Notes: generated by a model from the letters alone, not told the origin. Positions 23,674-35,447 are shown, counted from the stretch's first letter. The stretch is 64,000 nucleotides of DNA from Epiperipatus broadwayi (GCA_028023455.1 JAQFVV010000018.1:7905274-7969273); one strand, 5' to 3'. Numbers and translations: made by a program.

Positions 23674-25296
23674 TGTGCCAAGGCCAAATTGGCACATATA
23701 TATAAAATAATTTTGTCTAAAAAAAAATTATTAAAATAAAAATCTTTTGTAAAAGAGTTTGAAATAAAAGTTGGAAAATAATTTATTAAAAGTGGGAAGG
23801 GGGTTTTCTTTAGAAAGTTAAACTAAAAGTTTTATAAAAGGAAATAAAGTTTTTCCTAATTAGTATTTGTAAAAATAAATAATTTAAAGTTTAAAAAAAT
23901 ATAAATGTCTTTTCATTCCAGTTTATTAGAATAAATGCGTATATATGTGCGATGGCAAATAAAAATGTAAGCTTGTTAATAAGAGATATAATAAATGCGT
24001 GTTAAAATCATATTGAAAAACACATGAAAATAAATATTGAAATGAAATGTATTTAAAAACACAGTGGTGAGCTACTAATTAAAGATATAAAAACAACACG
24101 TTTATGAAGGCTACTACTGATTAAACAATCTTCAAAAACACGTTTATCAAAGGATTATCAATGAAATTTCGACAACACACATTGCCAGAGGATATTAAAA
24201 CAAAAACACTTTGCATATATAAATAGACAGATTTTTATCGGATGTCAGTTTTCAGCCTAGTTTCCAGTGACAGTCTTGTTTCAGTTCAGATAACAGTGCA
24301 ATTTATATTATGTATCCAGAAACAGAAATGCGGTGTTGAGCAGCCTTTGGAATATACGTCTTACTTCAGCCCTTTAGTCCAACAAGATTATCAAAACCTG
24401 CCCATGAAATAATGTCTGCATAACAGTTCAGAAATCCTCCGTCAATGTTCAACTGTCTCCAGGAATAAAACCAACAGATTAGCATCAAATCTCTTCAAGA
24501 AACATCAAATCTAACCGGTTAGATATACTCCGTCAGAAGCAGCTAACAACAAGCAATATCCACGTTCCAAAAATCCTAGGTAAAACATTTTATTATTCTC
24601 ATTTATATATAGTAGCCACCACTGTAATTCGTAAATCCTACAGAGACAAGTAATTTGAACTCTATAAGCATGCATAAAATGAACTATTTATGTACGTGTT
24701 TGTGAATGTGAGATAATTTATCGATGTCAAATATTATTTATGCTTTTCATAAGATATATATTATAATGTGTTAATTTAAAATGTGCGTGTGTTATATTAG
24801 TTAAAAATTATAAAGATGTTTAAATTTAGTAAATTAATGTTAGTTAATAAATTGTCTTTAAAATTAAATTTTATTTGTCGGTCAATTCTTTTTATCAATC
24901 TTTTACCTATTCTTTACCAATCTTTTATCAATTCAATCATCACTAATTAAACTATATTTATTATTGATTAAAATTAGACTGGGCTAGTTTTGGGATCGTT
25001 TCGAGTGCTGGATTATGAGCCTACTGACCAAATACGTTAGTCTGAGACTAGCTAGCGCCCGGGGTTTACTCCGAAACAAAGTGTTTGGATAGTAGGGGTT
25101 TGAATCTAGCAGCCGAGGTGGGCAATTGTTGATAGTTAAAGCTATCAATAATATCTCCCATTTTGCTCGAACGTGCCGGTTCGTTCATGTAACATTTATA
25201 ATTAAATAAGGTTATAAATGTATTATGAAGAAGTTTGAAACCAGCCAAAACATATATACGTGTAAGTAAGTGGTTTCAGCGGAGCGATCCGGTACA
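23674..25296 (+). repeat. 5' LTR of non-autonomous LTR element
   Basis: Starts TGTGCCAAGGCCAAATTGG (an 8-bp inverted hairpin TGTGCCAA/TTGGCACA) and ends GGTACA. It matches 27774-29407 along its whole length with scattered substitutions and small indels. TG...CA ends and ATAT on each outer flank (23670-23673 and 29408-29411) fit an LTR pair with 4-bp target duplication, although the (TA)n target makes its length uncertain. Confidence 0.88.
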
Positions 25297-27773
25297 TAAA
25301 AATGGCTTTCACAATGTCTGGGGCTGGACCTAAGAAACAATAGTAATTAAATACTGTGTTTCTTGTTTGAAAAATTTTTTATAGAAAAGCAAAATTATGT
25401 ACTTAAAATGATTTAATTTTAAAAAAAGAATTGACCGAAACTTTTTTTTCTTTAAATGAAAAGAGATTTATGCTATTTACGTTGGTTAAGATAAATCATT
25501 TCTTTAAATCAGACAGTTGATATTTGGGCGGAGCTAAAGCGTTAGGAATGGGTAAGAAAAATGGACAAAAGAAGGGGTGAAGTCAGCGTATGTTTCCGTC
25601 TTAGTAAGAAAAATAAATAATCAATAATAATATTCGATTTGTTAATGCAAAATATAATTAAAAAAAAGAAAGTAATAGCGTAACTATGAATAAAGAAATG
25701 GAGCCAGAAGAAAGCCCAATATATTTTAAAAATCCTTAGTGGAAAAAGAGAAAGAAGAAATATCTGAGACGTGAATGATGATGAATATGATGGAAGAAAT
25801 GCGTCAAGAAATTAGCCAAGTTAAAGGAGAAATTAAGGAACTCAGAGCAGAAGAGAAATAAGACATGAAATTACAGGAAAGGTAGAGATAAATCAAGAAA
25901 TCATAGAAGTAGCTTTTGTCAAGGAAAATCAGGAAGTTGAGGTCATGAAAGAGGTAGAAATTGAATTAGAATCAGATAGCGTTGCGACAGATAAAGTAGA
26001 AACTTATGTAGATCAAAAGGCAGAAGATAGTGTTAAGTATAGTGATAGGGAAATAAAAATAATAGATATAAAAAATAATGTAATAGTTTTCAAAAGGAAA
26101 GGTTCATGTTTGTTTTAAACGTAGATTTAAAATAAAAAGAAAGCATAGAAAAAAATATTCATGGTTAGAAAAAATACGGAGGTCTGTGAAGCTTAAAGGT
26201 TTTCTAATTTACAAAGTCGAAAATAAAACGGAAAGGGAAAGAGATAAAGCAATAAATTTTAATCGAGGGAGAGATGTGAGAATATGGAGTATAATTTATG
26301 TTAGTGAGTTAGTAGAAAGAAAGAAGGAACCACCTGACAGTTTAAAAGTTAGTAAACGGGCAGAATAGTAAAGAAAATAAACATAAAGGACCGGAAATGG
26401 ACAATGAGCACGAATATGATTATTCTAAAGTAAATAAATCTGATAAATTAAATCTGAAACTTCTATTTAAAACTAAAATAATAATTAAATTTAAAAATAA
26501 ATGAATAATAATAAATGAAATGTTTGAAAGTAATAATAATAACGGAGGCTTCGCAAAATAAAAGATTTTTTTCCTCCACGCGCACATTAAGAAAAATGTT
26601 TGTAAATAAATAAGTAGGTCAAATAGTTAAAATAAAATCGATAAAATCAAGTTAAATAAATAAGCGTAAATATATCTGTAGTAAATAATAATAAAGAATG
26701 ACTTGTAATATACTAATCGATTTTTTTTATTGAATACATGCATGTTAAATGAAGATGTTCATAATGATTTAAAGATAATATTATAAGATTAGTGTAAATA
26801 AATATTTTAAATAATGTTCGTAATGGTTTAAAAATAATATTGTACGATTTGTGTAATGTAAGTAAATATGTCAAAATAATATTCGTAAGGGTTTAAAATA
26901 AAGATTAAGATAATGTTCATGTTAAATTTAAAAATAATGTTGTAAGATTAATAATAAAAATATAAAGTCAATCTAAGTGTATTAAGAGTGTATAAGTATA
27001 CATGTGTATATACACGCACATACACTGGTAATATTCGGTAAATACGATACCTCATGATGCGTATCTGAAATGTATTTATCCAGATATCCTTTTAGGTTAT
27101 TTTCTTGGCACTGCTGCACCTCATGATGCGTGCAAGAAGGGATTTATTTATTATAGATTCCCTGTAAGCAAGTCCAGAAATAACTCGATATTTAGAATAT
27201 TAGTAGGTGTATAATTGTGCTGCACGTATACACATGTGTAGAAATTTATCTATAGCAAAAGGGAATGAGGGTAGTACAGAAATAATTTTAGTTAAGGATA
27301 AGTTTAAAGCTGCCAACTGGATAAATTTTAGTACCCGTAATGGACATCACGGATCATTCCTCTTTCCAAAGCGTAAGTCGAAATTGGACAGTTGAAAATT
27401 CCTGCCATTTTGCAGCGACCTTTTCTTTTTCCAAGTCCGGTAGAAACCCGGCAAATGAAGCTTCGATTTTATATACGTGTAAATTGGTTTAAGTCAGCGA
27501 ATCTGCTTCTGCATCGTTTCCAAAAGATCCCTGTGCCACAAAATTAGTTTGTCCCAGTGGTCGTTATCCATGATTTAGATCATTGTGAACAATGTATTCA
27601 GAATAGAAAGAAGGAAAGAATAGTCAAAACAGATTGCCCTTGGTATGTAAAGTGAAAGCATTATGAAAAGCAAACTTAGAAAATAAATGAATATTTAGAA
27701 TCAAGAATTAAAGTTGCAAGAGATAAAATGGTCAAAAATGACGCATTTTACTCTAAAACGGAGGGAGGTGTAA
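25297..27773 (+). mobile_element. Internal region of LTR element, no pol
   Basis: Only 2.5 kb between the LTRs. A broken gag-like stretch begins near 25686 (MNKEMEPEESPIYF, stop). It continues as MMEEMRQEISQVKGEIKELR, a charged coiled coil, and a basic frame 26144-26368. A further frame at 27207-27395 has no recognisable domain. Protease, RT, RNase H and integrase were not found, so the element depends on a helper (LARD-like). A purine-rich tract AAAACGGAGGGAGGTG ends five bases before the 3' LTR and is the likely polypurine tract. No convincing primer-binding site directly follows the 5' LTR. A GCGCCCGGGG sequence (TGGCGCCCGGGG in the 3' copy) lies 250 bp inside the repeat. Confidence 0.75.
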
Positions 27774-29407
27774 TGTGCCAAGGCCAAATTGGAACATGTA
27801 TATAAAATAATTTTGTCTAAAAAAATTATTGAAATAAAAATCTTTTGTAAAAGAGTTTGAAATAAAAGTTGGAAAATAATTTATTAAAAGTGGGAAGGGG
27901 GTTTTCTTTAGAAAGTTAAACTAAAAGTTTTATAAAAGGAAGTAAAGTTTTTCCTAATTAGTATTCGTAAAAATAAATAATTTAAAGTTTAAAAAAATAT
28001 AAATCTCTTTTCATTCCAGTTTATTAGAATAAATGCATATATATGTGTGATGGTAAATAAAAATAAATGTAAGCTTGTTAATAAGAGATATAATAAATGC
28101 GTGTTAAAATCATATTGAAAAACACATGAAAATAAATATTGAAATGAAATGTATTTAAAAACACAGTGGTGAGCTACTAATTAAAGATATAAAAACAACA
28201 CATTTATGAAGGCTACTACTGATTAAACAATCTTCAAAAACATGTTTATCAAAGGATTATCAATGAAATTTCGACAACACACATTGCCAGAGGATATTAA
28301 AACAAAAACACTTTGTATATATAAATAGCCAGATTTTTATCGGATGTCAGTTTTCAGCCTAGTTTCCAGTGACAGTCTTGTTTCAGTTCAGATAACAGTG
28401 CAGTTTATCTTATGTATCCAGAAACAGAAATGCGGTGTTGAGCAGCTTTTGGGAATATACGTCTTATTTCAGCCCTTTAGTCCAACAAGATCATCAAAAC
28501 CTGCCCGTGAAATAATGTCTGCATAACAGCTCAGAAATCCTCCGTCAATGTTCCACTGTCTCCAGGAATAAAACCAACGGATTAGCATCAAATCTCTTCA
28601 AGAAACGTCAAATCTAACCAGTTAGATATATACTCTATCAGAAGCAGCCAACAACAAGCAATATCCACATTCCAAAAATCCTAGGTAAAACATTTTATTA
28701 TTCTCATTTATATATAGTAGCCACCACTGTAATTCGTAAATCCTACAGAGACAAGTAATTTGAACTCTATAAGCATGCATAAAATGAACTATTGATGTGC
28801 GTGTTTGTGAATGCGAGATAATTTATCGATGTCAAATATTATTTATGCTTTTCATAAGATATATATTATAATGTGTTAATTTAAAATGTGCATGTGTTAT
28901 ATTAGTTAAAAATTATAAAGATGTTTAAATTTAGTAAATTAATGTTAGTTAATAAATTGTCTTTAAAATTAAACTTTATTTGTCGGTCAATTCTTTTTAT
29001 CAATCTCTTTTACCTATTCTTTACCAATCTTTTATCAATTCAATCACCACTAATTAAACTATATTTATTATTGATTAAAATTAGACTGGGCTAGTTTTGG
29101 GATCGTTTCGAGCGCTGGATTATGAGCCTACTGACCAAATATGTTAATCTGAGACTAGCTGGCGCCCGGGGTTTACTCCGAAACAAATTAAGTGTTTGGA
29201 TAGTAGGGGTTTGAATCTAGCAGCCGAGGTGGGCCATTGTTGATAATTAAAGCTATCAATAATATCTCCCATTTTGCTCAAACGTGCCGGTTCGTTCATG
29301 TAACATTTATAATTAAATAAGGTTATAAATGTATTATGAAGAAGTTTGAAACCAGCCAAAACATATATACGTGTAAGTAAGTGGTTTCAGCGAAGCGATC
29401 CGGTACA
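27774..29407 (+). repeat. 3' LTR of non-autonomous LTR element
   Basis: Second copy of the 1.6 kb LTR, ending GGTACA before ATAT. It differs from the 5' copy by scattered substitutions and short indels, so the insertion is not recent but still well preserved. The open frame on the opposite strand near 29144-29359 is a by-product. Confidence 0.88.
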
Positions 29408-29419
29408 ATATATATATAT

Positions 29420-30647
29420 TGTGACGACCACGTAAAGTCATCGACACACATATATATTTATTAATAACATTAGATAAATTCGCTAACAAGAAGTAATTAA
29501 GGTGAAATAAATTAGCTATTAAATTTTGAAAAAAAAGGAAGGAAAAGAAAAAATTGAAATTCTAATGTCGAAATTTACTGTGGATTTGTAATAGTAAGAG
29601 AAGGGGAGGGGGTGCATAAAGAAATGCGTCTCTTTCTCTCTTGTAAGTCAAATGCTAGAAAGTTAGTTTTGTTTATTGTGGGAGAGGGGAAGAGGATGCA
29701 TAAAGAAATGTGTTTCTTCTCTCTCATTAAAAACTATATAATAACAAATTAAAATAAAATGTAAAACACAAATGTGAAAAAAAAAAAAAAGAATTGTAAA
29801 CTTTAAATAAAATTAAATGTAATATGTGATATATAAAAAAAACAATATGGCCGTAGGTGTGAAAGTCTGTTGGACAAATTAAATTCCATGGACAAAGAAA
29901 ATGTTAACAACGGAAGATCTTTGCCTGATCTGTTAAATTAATTGGGACTTACATTCCAGCCACTAATTAAATAAAGAAACATAATGATAAGAATTGGTTG
30001 GAAATCTAAGTCTTAATTAAAAATTTTAAAAAAACAATGAACAAAAAAAAGAGATTAAGAAAATTACAATTTTTATCTGGCATTGCTAGTAGAGACTTGG
30101 AAGAAGCAACAGCTCAAAGAAAATGAAAGAAGTGCATGGCTAGTGGCGTTAAAGGGACGTGGGTTCGGATTCAAGCCATCTCATCACTGACTCACAATGT
30201 AAGATCTTTGCCTGACCTGCTAGAGGGACCGCCGCTTCTGTAGCTGTCAACTGAAACTCAACCTAAAGAATCAACAAGCAAAACTGGAACGAGAAATAAC
30301 CCCACAAACTGAGGAAGTTAATCAAGAGCGCTCGGAAGAAATACCCATGGGACAATTACAACAAAGCCTAGGTAAAAGCATGCGTGCATTTTAATCTGTT
30401 TACTAATCATAACTAAATACACAATTAATAATTTGATAAAATAGAACTCTATCAACAGGGCTTTAAGAACTTTAATATTCGATCTGTTTTCATATGTTTT
30501 ATTATAGCCATGTATTTTATAAGTGTGTGTTTATTATTATTATTATTATAATGTATTTTTTTATATAAAGTGTGAGTATTATTATTAAACATATTTATCA
30601 TTAAATTTCGTATCCTTGCTTTATTCTCCTATCACCAAGCTACGACA
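29420..30647 (+). repeat. Probable solo LTR (TGTGACGACC...TACGACA)
   Basis: Begins TGTGACGACC and ends GCTACGACA, with ATTATTATTAAAC and CTTTATTCTCC before the end, as in many Gypsy LTRs. Inside are a GC-richer patch (30160-30360) with a GGGTTCGGATTCAAGCC B-box-like sequence and no intact ORF. Flanks do not match (TA repeat on the left, G6 on the right), so the boundaries or the solo-LTR interpretation may be wrong. Confidence 0.4.
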
Positions 30648-30959
30648 GGGGGGAAACTGTAATTAGTGATTAAAGGGGCATGCTGATTTGTTTAAGGTAT
30701 TCATGTGCTGCTTGTTCGTGCGAATTCCCAATTCTAAAAAATAAATAGCAAGCGCTGGACATTCGTTAAATTTCTTTGAAATAGTTTGTTCTGTTCAGCA
30801 GCCAAGAGTTCTTGGCCGAGAAAAATAACGCCAAGATAATACGTACGTATTGCCTTGGGGTTCGGTCAAGGGTATAGATATGAAGTTAAATTTGTATCTG
30901 TATTAGCTCTCTGCTTGTATTGTAACGGCGGTGGTTAAATAAATAAACAATCCATTACA
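30648..30959 (+). repeat. Polypurine tract plus ~300-bp LTR-like segment
   Basis: GGGGGGAAAC (30648-30657) is immediately followed by TGTAATTAG. The segment ends CCATTACA at 30959 after an AATAAATAAAC signal. TGTAAT/ATTACA are perfect inverted ends. Next comes GTTGGAGGCTAAGCTGGGA, reminiscent of a primer-binding-site leader. PPT-LTR-PBS order would mean a junction between tandem elements or a fragment of one. No second copy lies in the window. Confidence 0.4.
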
Positions 30960-32949
30960 GTTGGAGGCTAAGCTGGGATATTTCGGTTAGCAAAACTGTT
31001 AGTAAACAAATAAGAAATAAGAATAAGCAAATGCTGTAAAAATAAAATGTATAATAAATAAATAAATGAAAGGAAGAATCAAGGTTTGTGAAAAAATAAA
31101 GTATAATAAATAAGTCTAAAATATAATTGAAAGTATTAAAGATAAACATCAAATCAAGCAACCATCCAAACAACCATTTCCGTTATAATATATAAAGATA
31201 CACATACATATAGGTAAAAGATATTCCATATATCTAGAATCGTAAAAAAGAAAAAAAAATAATATTTAAAAAAAAAAGCTTTTATTTACAGAAACTGCTC
31301 AGTATGTCCATCTTATTTTATATTTTAGAAATTTTATCAAGTCAACAAATAGTTATCATGTATGTATCCTTATTTCCTTCAAAGCCTGACTTCTGAATTA
31401 TAAAAATCTGATATTTTGCATTCAAAATATAACATCTTAGTATTGCATATAAGTAAAACATTCAAATTATGTATATATAAGATTAAAGATATTTAATATA
31501 AGAATCAACTAGTTTTAATTTTTTCTTGAATATATTGCTCCAAGTAAACTTCAAAAGAACAACATTTAAACAATATAAAAAATTAACAATGAATTAAACT
31601 TCACCAAACTAATAAAATTTACTTTCTTAATCAATTCATTATCAGCAATAAATGTGAAAGAACAAATAAAATTAATTAATAACTATCTAACATCAGCATA
31701 GTAGGAACATGGAACATCTTTTTTTAATAATATTAAACATCTATACCCAGCAAAATATTAATTAAGAACTTGTGAATTATTATACTAGGATGATGACTAT
31801 TTTTTATTTTAATATTAAAATAAAGACTAATTCATGATTTTATACTAACATAAAAGCTGAGACTACAGCAAGTTAATTTTCTTTTCATTTAATTCATATT
31901 AACCATATCCTATCTACTATGTTATAAACCTTTTTAGACTGCTAAATGTCACATTTTTAAATGTTGATGGTACTTTTTTGAACCCTAACCAGAGTAAAAG
32001 ATTTTTTTTTTTCACTTAAAAATCAAATATCTCCAAATGGTTTCAAAGACAAGCAATCAAAAAACCAATATTTTTGCATATTAAAAAATAAATGAGTATA
32101 AGAATTATTTTAAACATCAATCACTGACATATCTATATGCAAAAATATAATAAATACATTTATAAACATCAATCACTGACATATCTATATGCAAAAATAT
32201 AATAAATACATTTATATGGGAGTTTATTTTATCAACATTATATATTTGAAGAACTTTGTGGTGTAATAACAAGAACACTCACCATATATAAAACAAGACG
32301 TTCAAATCCAGCAAGATAAAACAAGATTCTTTTTTTTTTATTTGTTTCAGGTTCCCATCAGGTTTACAATTTTTCTGATAGATAACTAGTTCATGCTTAA
32401 CTTAGCTAATCATCCAATGTTGTCAAGTAAATGATTATCGAGCTACTCTTAAAGTTAAAAAGTTAAATATATTTCTTAACAATGAGCATTATTGATACTT
32501 AATATTTTCTCCTTACTGTTCTTTAATGAGAAGCTAATGAATAGGTTTTAGCAATCTACATATGCATTTCTTTTTTAAAAAAGCATATTATAATATCATA
32601 ATAATTAAAGATCTTAAAAATATTTTATTAAATCAAGTATAATATCTACACAAAAATCAGGCTTACTTTTATAACAAATATAATATCTACATAAATATTG
32701 GGCTTGGTTATGTATATATAAGGCAAAACAAAAAAAAAAAGATAATTCATAGCTATTAAATAATATTCAGCAGTCCAATTTTGCAGTAATTATGATTGTT
32801 TTCCATTATACATATATAAAATAAAGCACTATTAATCAAAATGTGACTACAACTGTTATTAACACTACCTCTCAAATTTGGCCAGTCAGATTAAAAAAAT
32901 AAGACTTTAAGTAAGAATTGAATAATTTGTCTCCATGAATTTTGATAAA
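30960..32949. other. Intron 1, AT-rich
   Basis: No gene. A 52-bp exact tandem duplication lies at 32112-32215. A tRNA-like B-box (CGTTCAAATCC, near 32301) may be a SINE scrap. Confidence 0.6.
32112..32215 (+). repeat. 52-bp perfect tandem duplication
   Basis: AAACATCAATCACTGACATA... is repeated head to tail at 32112 and 32164 with no visible mismatch, implying a recent duplication. Confidence 0.92.
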
Positions 32950-33943
32950 GGTTTACTTTAGTGACCACATCATATTCACCCTCTAGTTTTTAAAATTAGA
33001 ACTAAAATATTCTAAAATCTTACATATATGCTCCTATATTACAATTACAGTAAATATTTATTAAAACGTAAAAGATAATAAAAAAGTCATTTACCTTTCT
33101 AAGCATAATTATGTCCTGTGCATACTAGGAAGTTGGAGAAAAAGGCAGAGTACTGTATTTACTCCGGAAGGCAAATTTTGGAGATACAATGAAAATAAAG
33201 CTCTGCTGGTACCAAATTGGAATTTCAGCTTACATTTTGCTCTCATCCAGATATTTTCAATATTCTGGGTATATATGTCTTGGTCTTCAGGATTCACGAA
33301 GTTGTCCTGATGGACGACAACCGAGTGCATATACACCCCATTGTAGAGACTGCTGATGTTATTGTATACAGCCCAGCCATCTAAAATTTATGTGAGGACC
33401 TGGTAAAATGTACTGCTGGATTAGGGCCTCCACTGTGACAGCCGTTCTATCCGTAACTTCTGTCAAGAAGCACCTCTTCATATAGTCCCCCTGTCGTATT
33501 TTCGGAGGAAATAATACATTTCATCGATTTTGATGACTAATGGCTCCCCATTGTCATCCATTCCGCGGAGAACCATTGGATTTGTGTCTAAATATTTGGC
33601 ACATAACCCAGTCAATGACTATTTTTTTGCTAACTATAACACTGTACACAAGCGTGTAATTTGAATTTTTGAACCCAGAGGGGTTTTTTTTTTTTTGTAA
33701 TAAGTGCTATAAATCTAGATAGTTTAAATTCTTATGTTATAAATGTATATAATTTAAATTCTTAAGTTTCAAATAATTTAAACTAATTATTTTAATTAAT
33801 CTAGTGTAATTATTTCAACTTCTTTAAAATGGTAAATATTTTTTTTTATTATCTTTTACATTTTAATAAATTTTAATATATGTAAGATTTTCGAATAATA
33901 GCGGGCGAAGATGATTTTTATGATGTGGTCGCTAAAGTAAACC
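32950..33943 (-). mobile_element. Merlin DNA transposon, ~1 kb, decayed
   Basis: Inverted ends GGTTTACTTTAGTGACCACA (32950 on) and its reverse complement ending at 33943 differ by one base over 24 bp. Similarity continues through AAAATCTTACATATA and GTAAAAGATAATAAAAAA, so the inverted repeats span ~115-135 bp each. The interior carries a Merlin/IS1595-type transposase relic. TGAATTT occurs within a few bases of both ends (32937 and about 33950), compatible with the 8-9 bp duplication of this superfamily, but not in perfect register. Confidence 0.82.
33109..33620 (-). pseudogene. Merlin (ISXO2-like) transposase relic
   Basis: Minus-strand frames give VIKIDEMYYFLRKYDRGTI around 33540-33483 (the first catalytic Asp/Glu block). 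CFLTEVTDRTAVTVEALIQQ and YILPG follow in another frame. Then VVVHQDNFVNPEDQDIYTQN, IENIWMRAK and GTSRALFSLYL lie in the open frame 33336-33109. That order matches the ISXO2-like DDE domain of Merlin and IS1595 transposases (N-terminal part missing). At least two frameshifts interrupt it. About 170 of some 280-300 residues are recoverable. It would cut and paste by recognising the inverted ends described above, but is inactive here. Confidence 0.85.
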
Positions 33944-34633
33944 TTTGCCTGAATTTCAGCAGCTTATGTATCAACCCATCCATGCACATAATAAACAGCT
34001 ATGACCAAATGTTCAAAGTTTAAGATAGAGTGTACAAATGTTCTAAACTATGAAAAAATTCAAGATTAACACGCCAAGATCCAATACAATAAAGAAAGTC
34101 AGAAATAAGCACTTTATTTACAAGTTAAAAGCCACAAATTGTTAATTATAAGGTTGCATTTAAATGAAAATACCATTTTACAATTAACAATCGGTTACCT
34201 TTATGTGCACAATTTACAATTTTAAAAAAGTAGACACTATCAACATTCAAAAAAATACTTAATGGCTACAATGTCAATTAAAAGTTAGTATTGTTACTAC
34301 GAAAATTGTGCATCTCGAATTCAGTATTACGGCATTTATTTTGAACTAAATAAAAATAGCACATAAACCTGTAAAACTCACTACTTTATAAGCAACATCA
34401 CAATAATAAAATTTAAATTCGATTTGAAAACTAACATTTCACTATTTCTATGATGTGGTATAAAACGCATACTTTACAAACCAAGATAATTAGCCACTTT
34501 CAGTTATATTTATATGAAATTTAAAACTGCATGAACAAATTGACCAAAAATCAAATTACGTTGAAATTTATATTGGATTTTATTCAGAAATTAAAAATAA
34601 ATTTAATTAGGAATACAAAAATAAAGATTTTAC

Positions 34634-34709
34634 CAAATCCTCTGATAAGTTCAGTGAAAACTCCTGGATCGCTTTCAATTAAACACCAGTCTCCCGCACT
34701 ACTCGCCAT
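34634..34709 (-). CDS. UCHL5: UCHL5 exon 1, start codon to donor
   Basis: ATG at 34709-34707 opens MASSAGDWCLIESDPGVFTE then LIRGF, ending one base into a glycine codon before the GT donor at 34633. The 25 residues before the split codon equal the human first exon in number, and GDWCLIESDPGVFTELI is the diagnostic N-terminal UCH motif. This start is chosen because it places Gln82 and Cys88 at their family positions. The 5' untranslated region and promoter lie to the right. No CpG island or convincing core promoter stands out in 34710-35000. Confidence 0.95.
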
Positions 34710-35000
34710 ATTACAGTGCTGTACTAAAATTGAAGGACAAATGTTCCTTGGATATATATATAATTCATAATTCTATAAAAAAAAATCAAAAAAAAAATCA
34801 TTTATTTATAAAATTATTCTTATAGTAAGATGTTTGCTTTAAATGTGTGAAGTAACTTACACTGCACTAGCCCTTTTAAAATAAGCAATATTTTTTGAAA
34901 ATATCCGACTTCCAAATTTTTGATACATTGCTGCTAAAAAAAAAAAAGTAATGATATACCGCCCTCTAATGACATAATCTTAAATTAAGTTTATACAGAG
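34710..35000. promoter_or_regulatory. Presumed UCHL5 5' flank
   Basis: Directly upstream of the first coding exon, so it should hold the 5' UTR and core promoter. I see only AT-rich sequence and poly-A runs; no specific element can be assigned. Confidence 0.3.
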
Positions 35001-35447
35001 AATACTTTAGTTATATTATAAGATGTAATATGTTGGACTATTTCCATCATTTATGGGTGAATATTGAATGTATAGAAAATTTTAAACTTTATTTAAACTT
35101 TTCAAATACAAACAACTTGTTAGTAATAACACATATAGCTCAGTTGGTAGAGCGTTTGCCTTAAATTCAATATACAAGAATCTAAAGGTGCGAGTTCAAC
35201 TTCTAAGCGAATATTGTCACTGTGCATATAGGCCGGCAACACCTGAAGAAGAGTGGAGAATAATACTACTCGAAACGTTGTGTAATTACTAACCTGTATT
35301 GTCTATTTGTGTGTTATTACTAACAAGTTGTTTGTATTTGAAAAGTTTAAATAAAGTTTAAAATTTTCTATACATTCAATATTCACTCATAAATGATGGA
35401 AATAGTCCAACATATTACATCTTATAATATCAATACTTTAGTTATAT
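35001..35447 (+). mobile_element. Palindromic tRNA-SINE with 16-bp TSD
   Basis: AATACTTTAGTTATAT occurs at 35001-35016 and 35432-35447. Between them are an inverted tail (35017-35136), a tRNA-like head (TAGCTCAGTTGGTAGAGCG A-box; GGTGCGAGTTCAACTTC B-box), a hammerhead-like body (35238-35284), and the forward tail (about 35310-35431). The two tails are near-perfect reverse complements of ~120 bp. The long duplication and tRNA-derived internal promoter indicate RNA-mediated insertion. The inverted arm at the 5' side resembles the inverted partial copies typical of Penelope-like insertions. A related copy without the arm is at 8310-8590. Confidence 0.85.
35238..35284 (+). ncRNA. Hammerhead-like ribozyme motif in SINE
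   Basis: ACAC (35239-35242) pairs with GTGT (35280-35283) as helix I. CTGAAGA (35243-35249) is the first core strand. GAGTGG/CTACTC (35251-35256 and 35266-35271) form helix II with one G-U. GAAAC follows at 35272-35276. ACGT (35275-35278) is a self-complementary helix III, and U at 35279 is the cleavage nucleotide. One extra A (35250) sits between core and helix II, an arrangement I believe also occurs in Penelope-associated hammerheads. Helix III is too short for a monomer, so a dimer would be needed. Activity is untested. Confidence 0.6.

Larger units (their letters stand above)
22552..34633. other. UCHL5 intron 1 (12.1 kb)
   Basis: Runs between the exon 1 donor and the exon 2 acceptor. 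It hosts a foldback MITE (23088-23425), a 5.7 kb LTR element (23674-29407), two LTR-like segments (29420-30959), a 52-bp tandem duplication and a Merlin transposon (32950-33943). Confidence 0.9.

Noticed and set aside
25066-25248. Minus-strand 60-codon ORF repeated at 29144-29359
   Set aside because: Conserved between the two only because both are LTR copies; the frame differs at the ends and has no domain.
35137-35215. Genuine tRNA gene
   Set aside because: A and B boxes are good, but acceptor and anticodon stems do not form, and the segment is the head of a repeated SINE.
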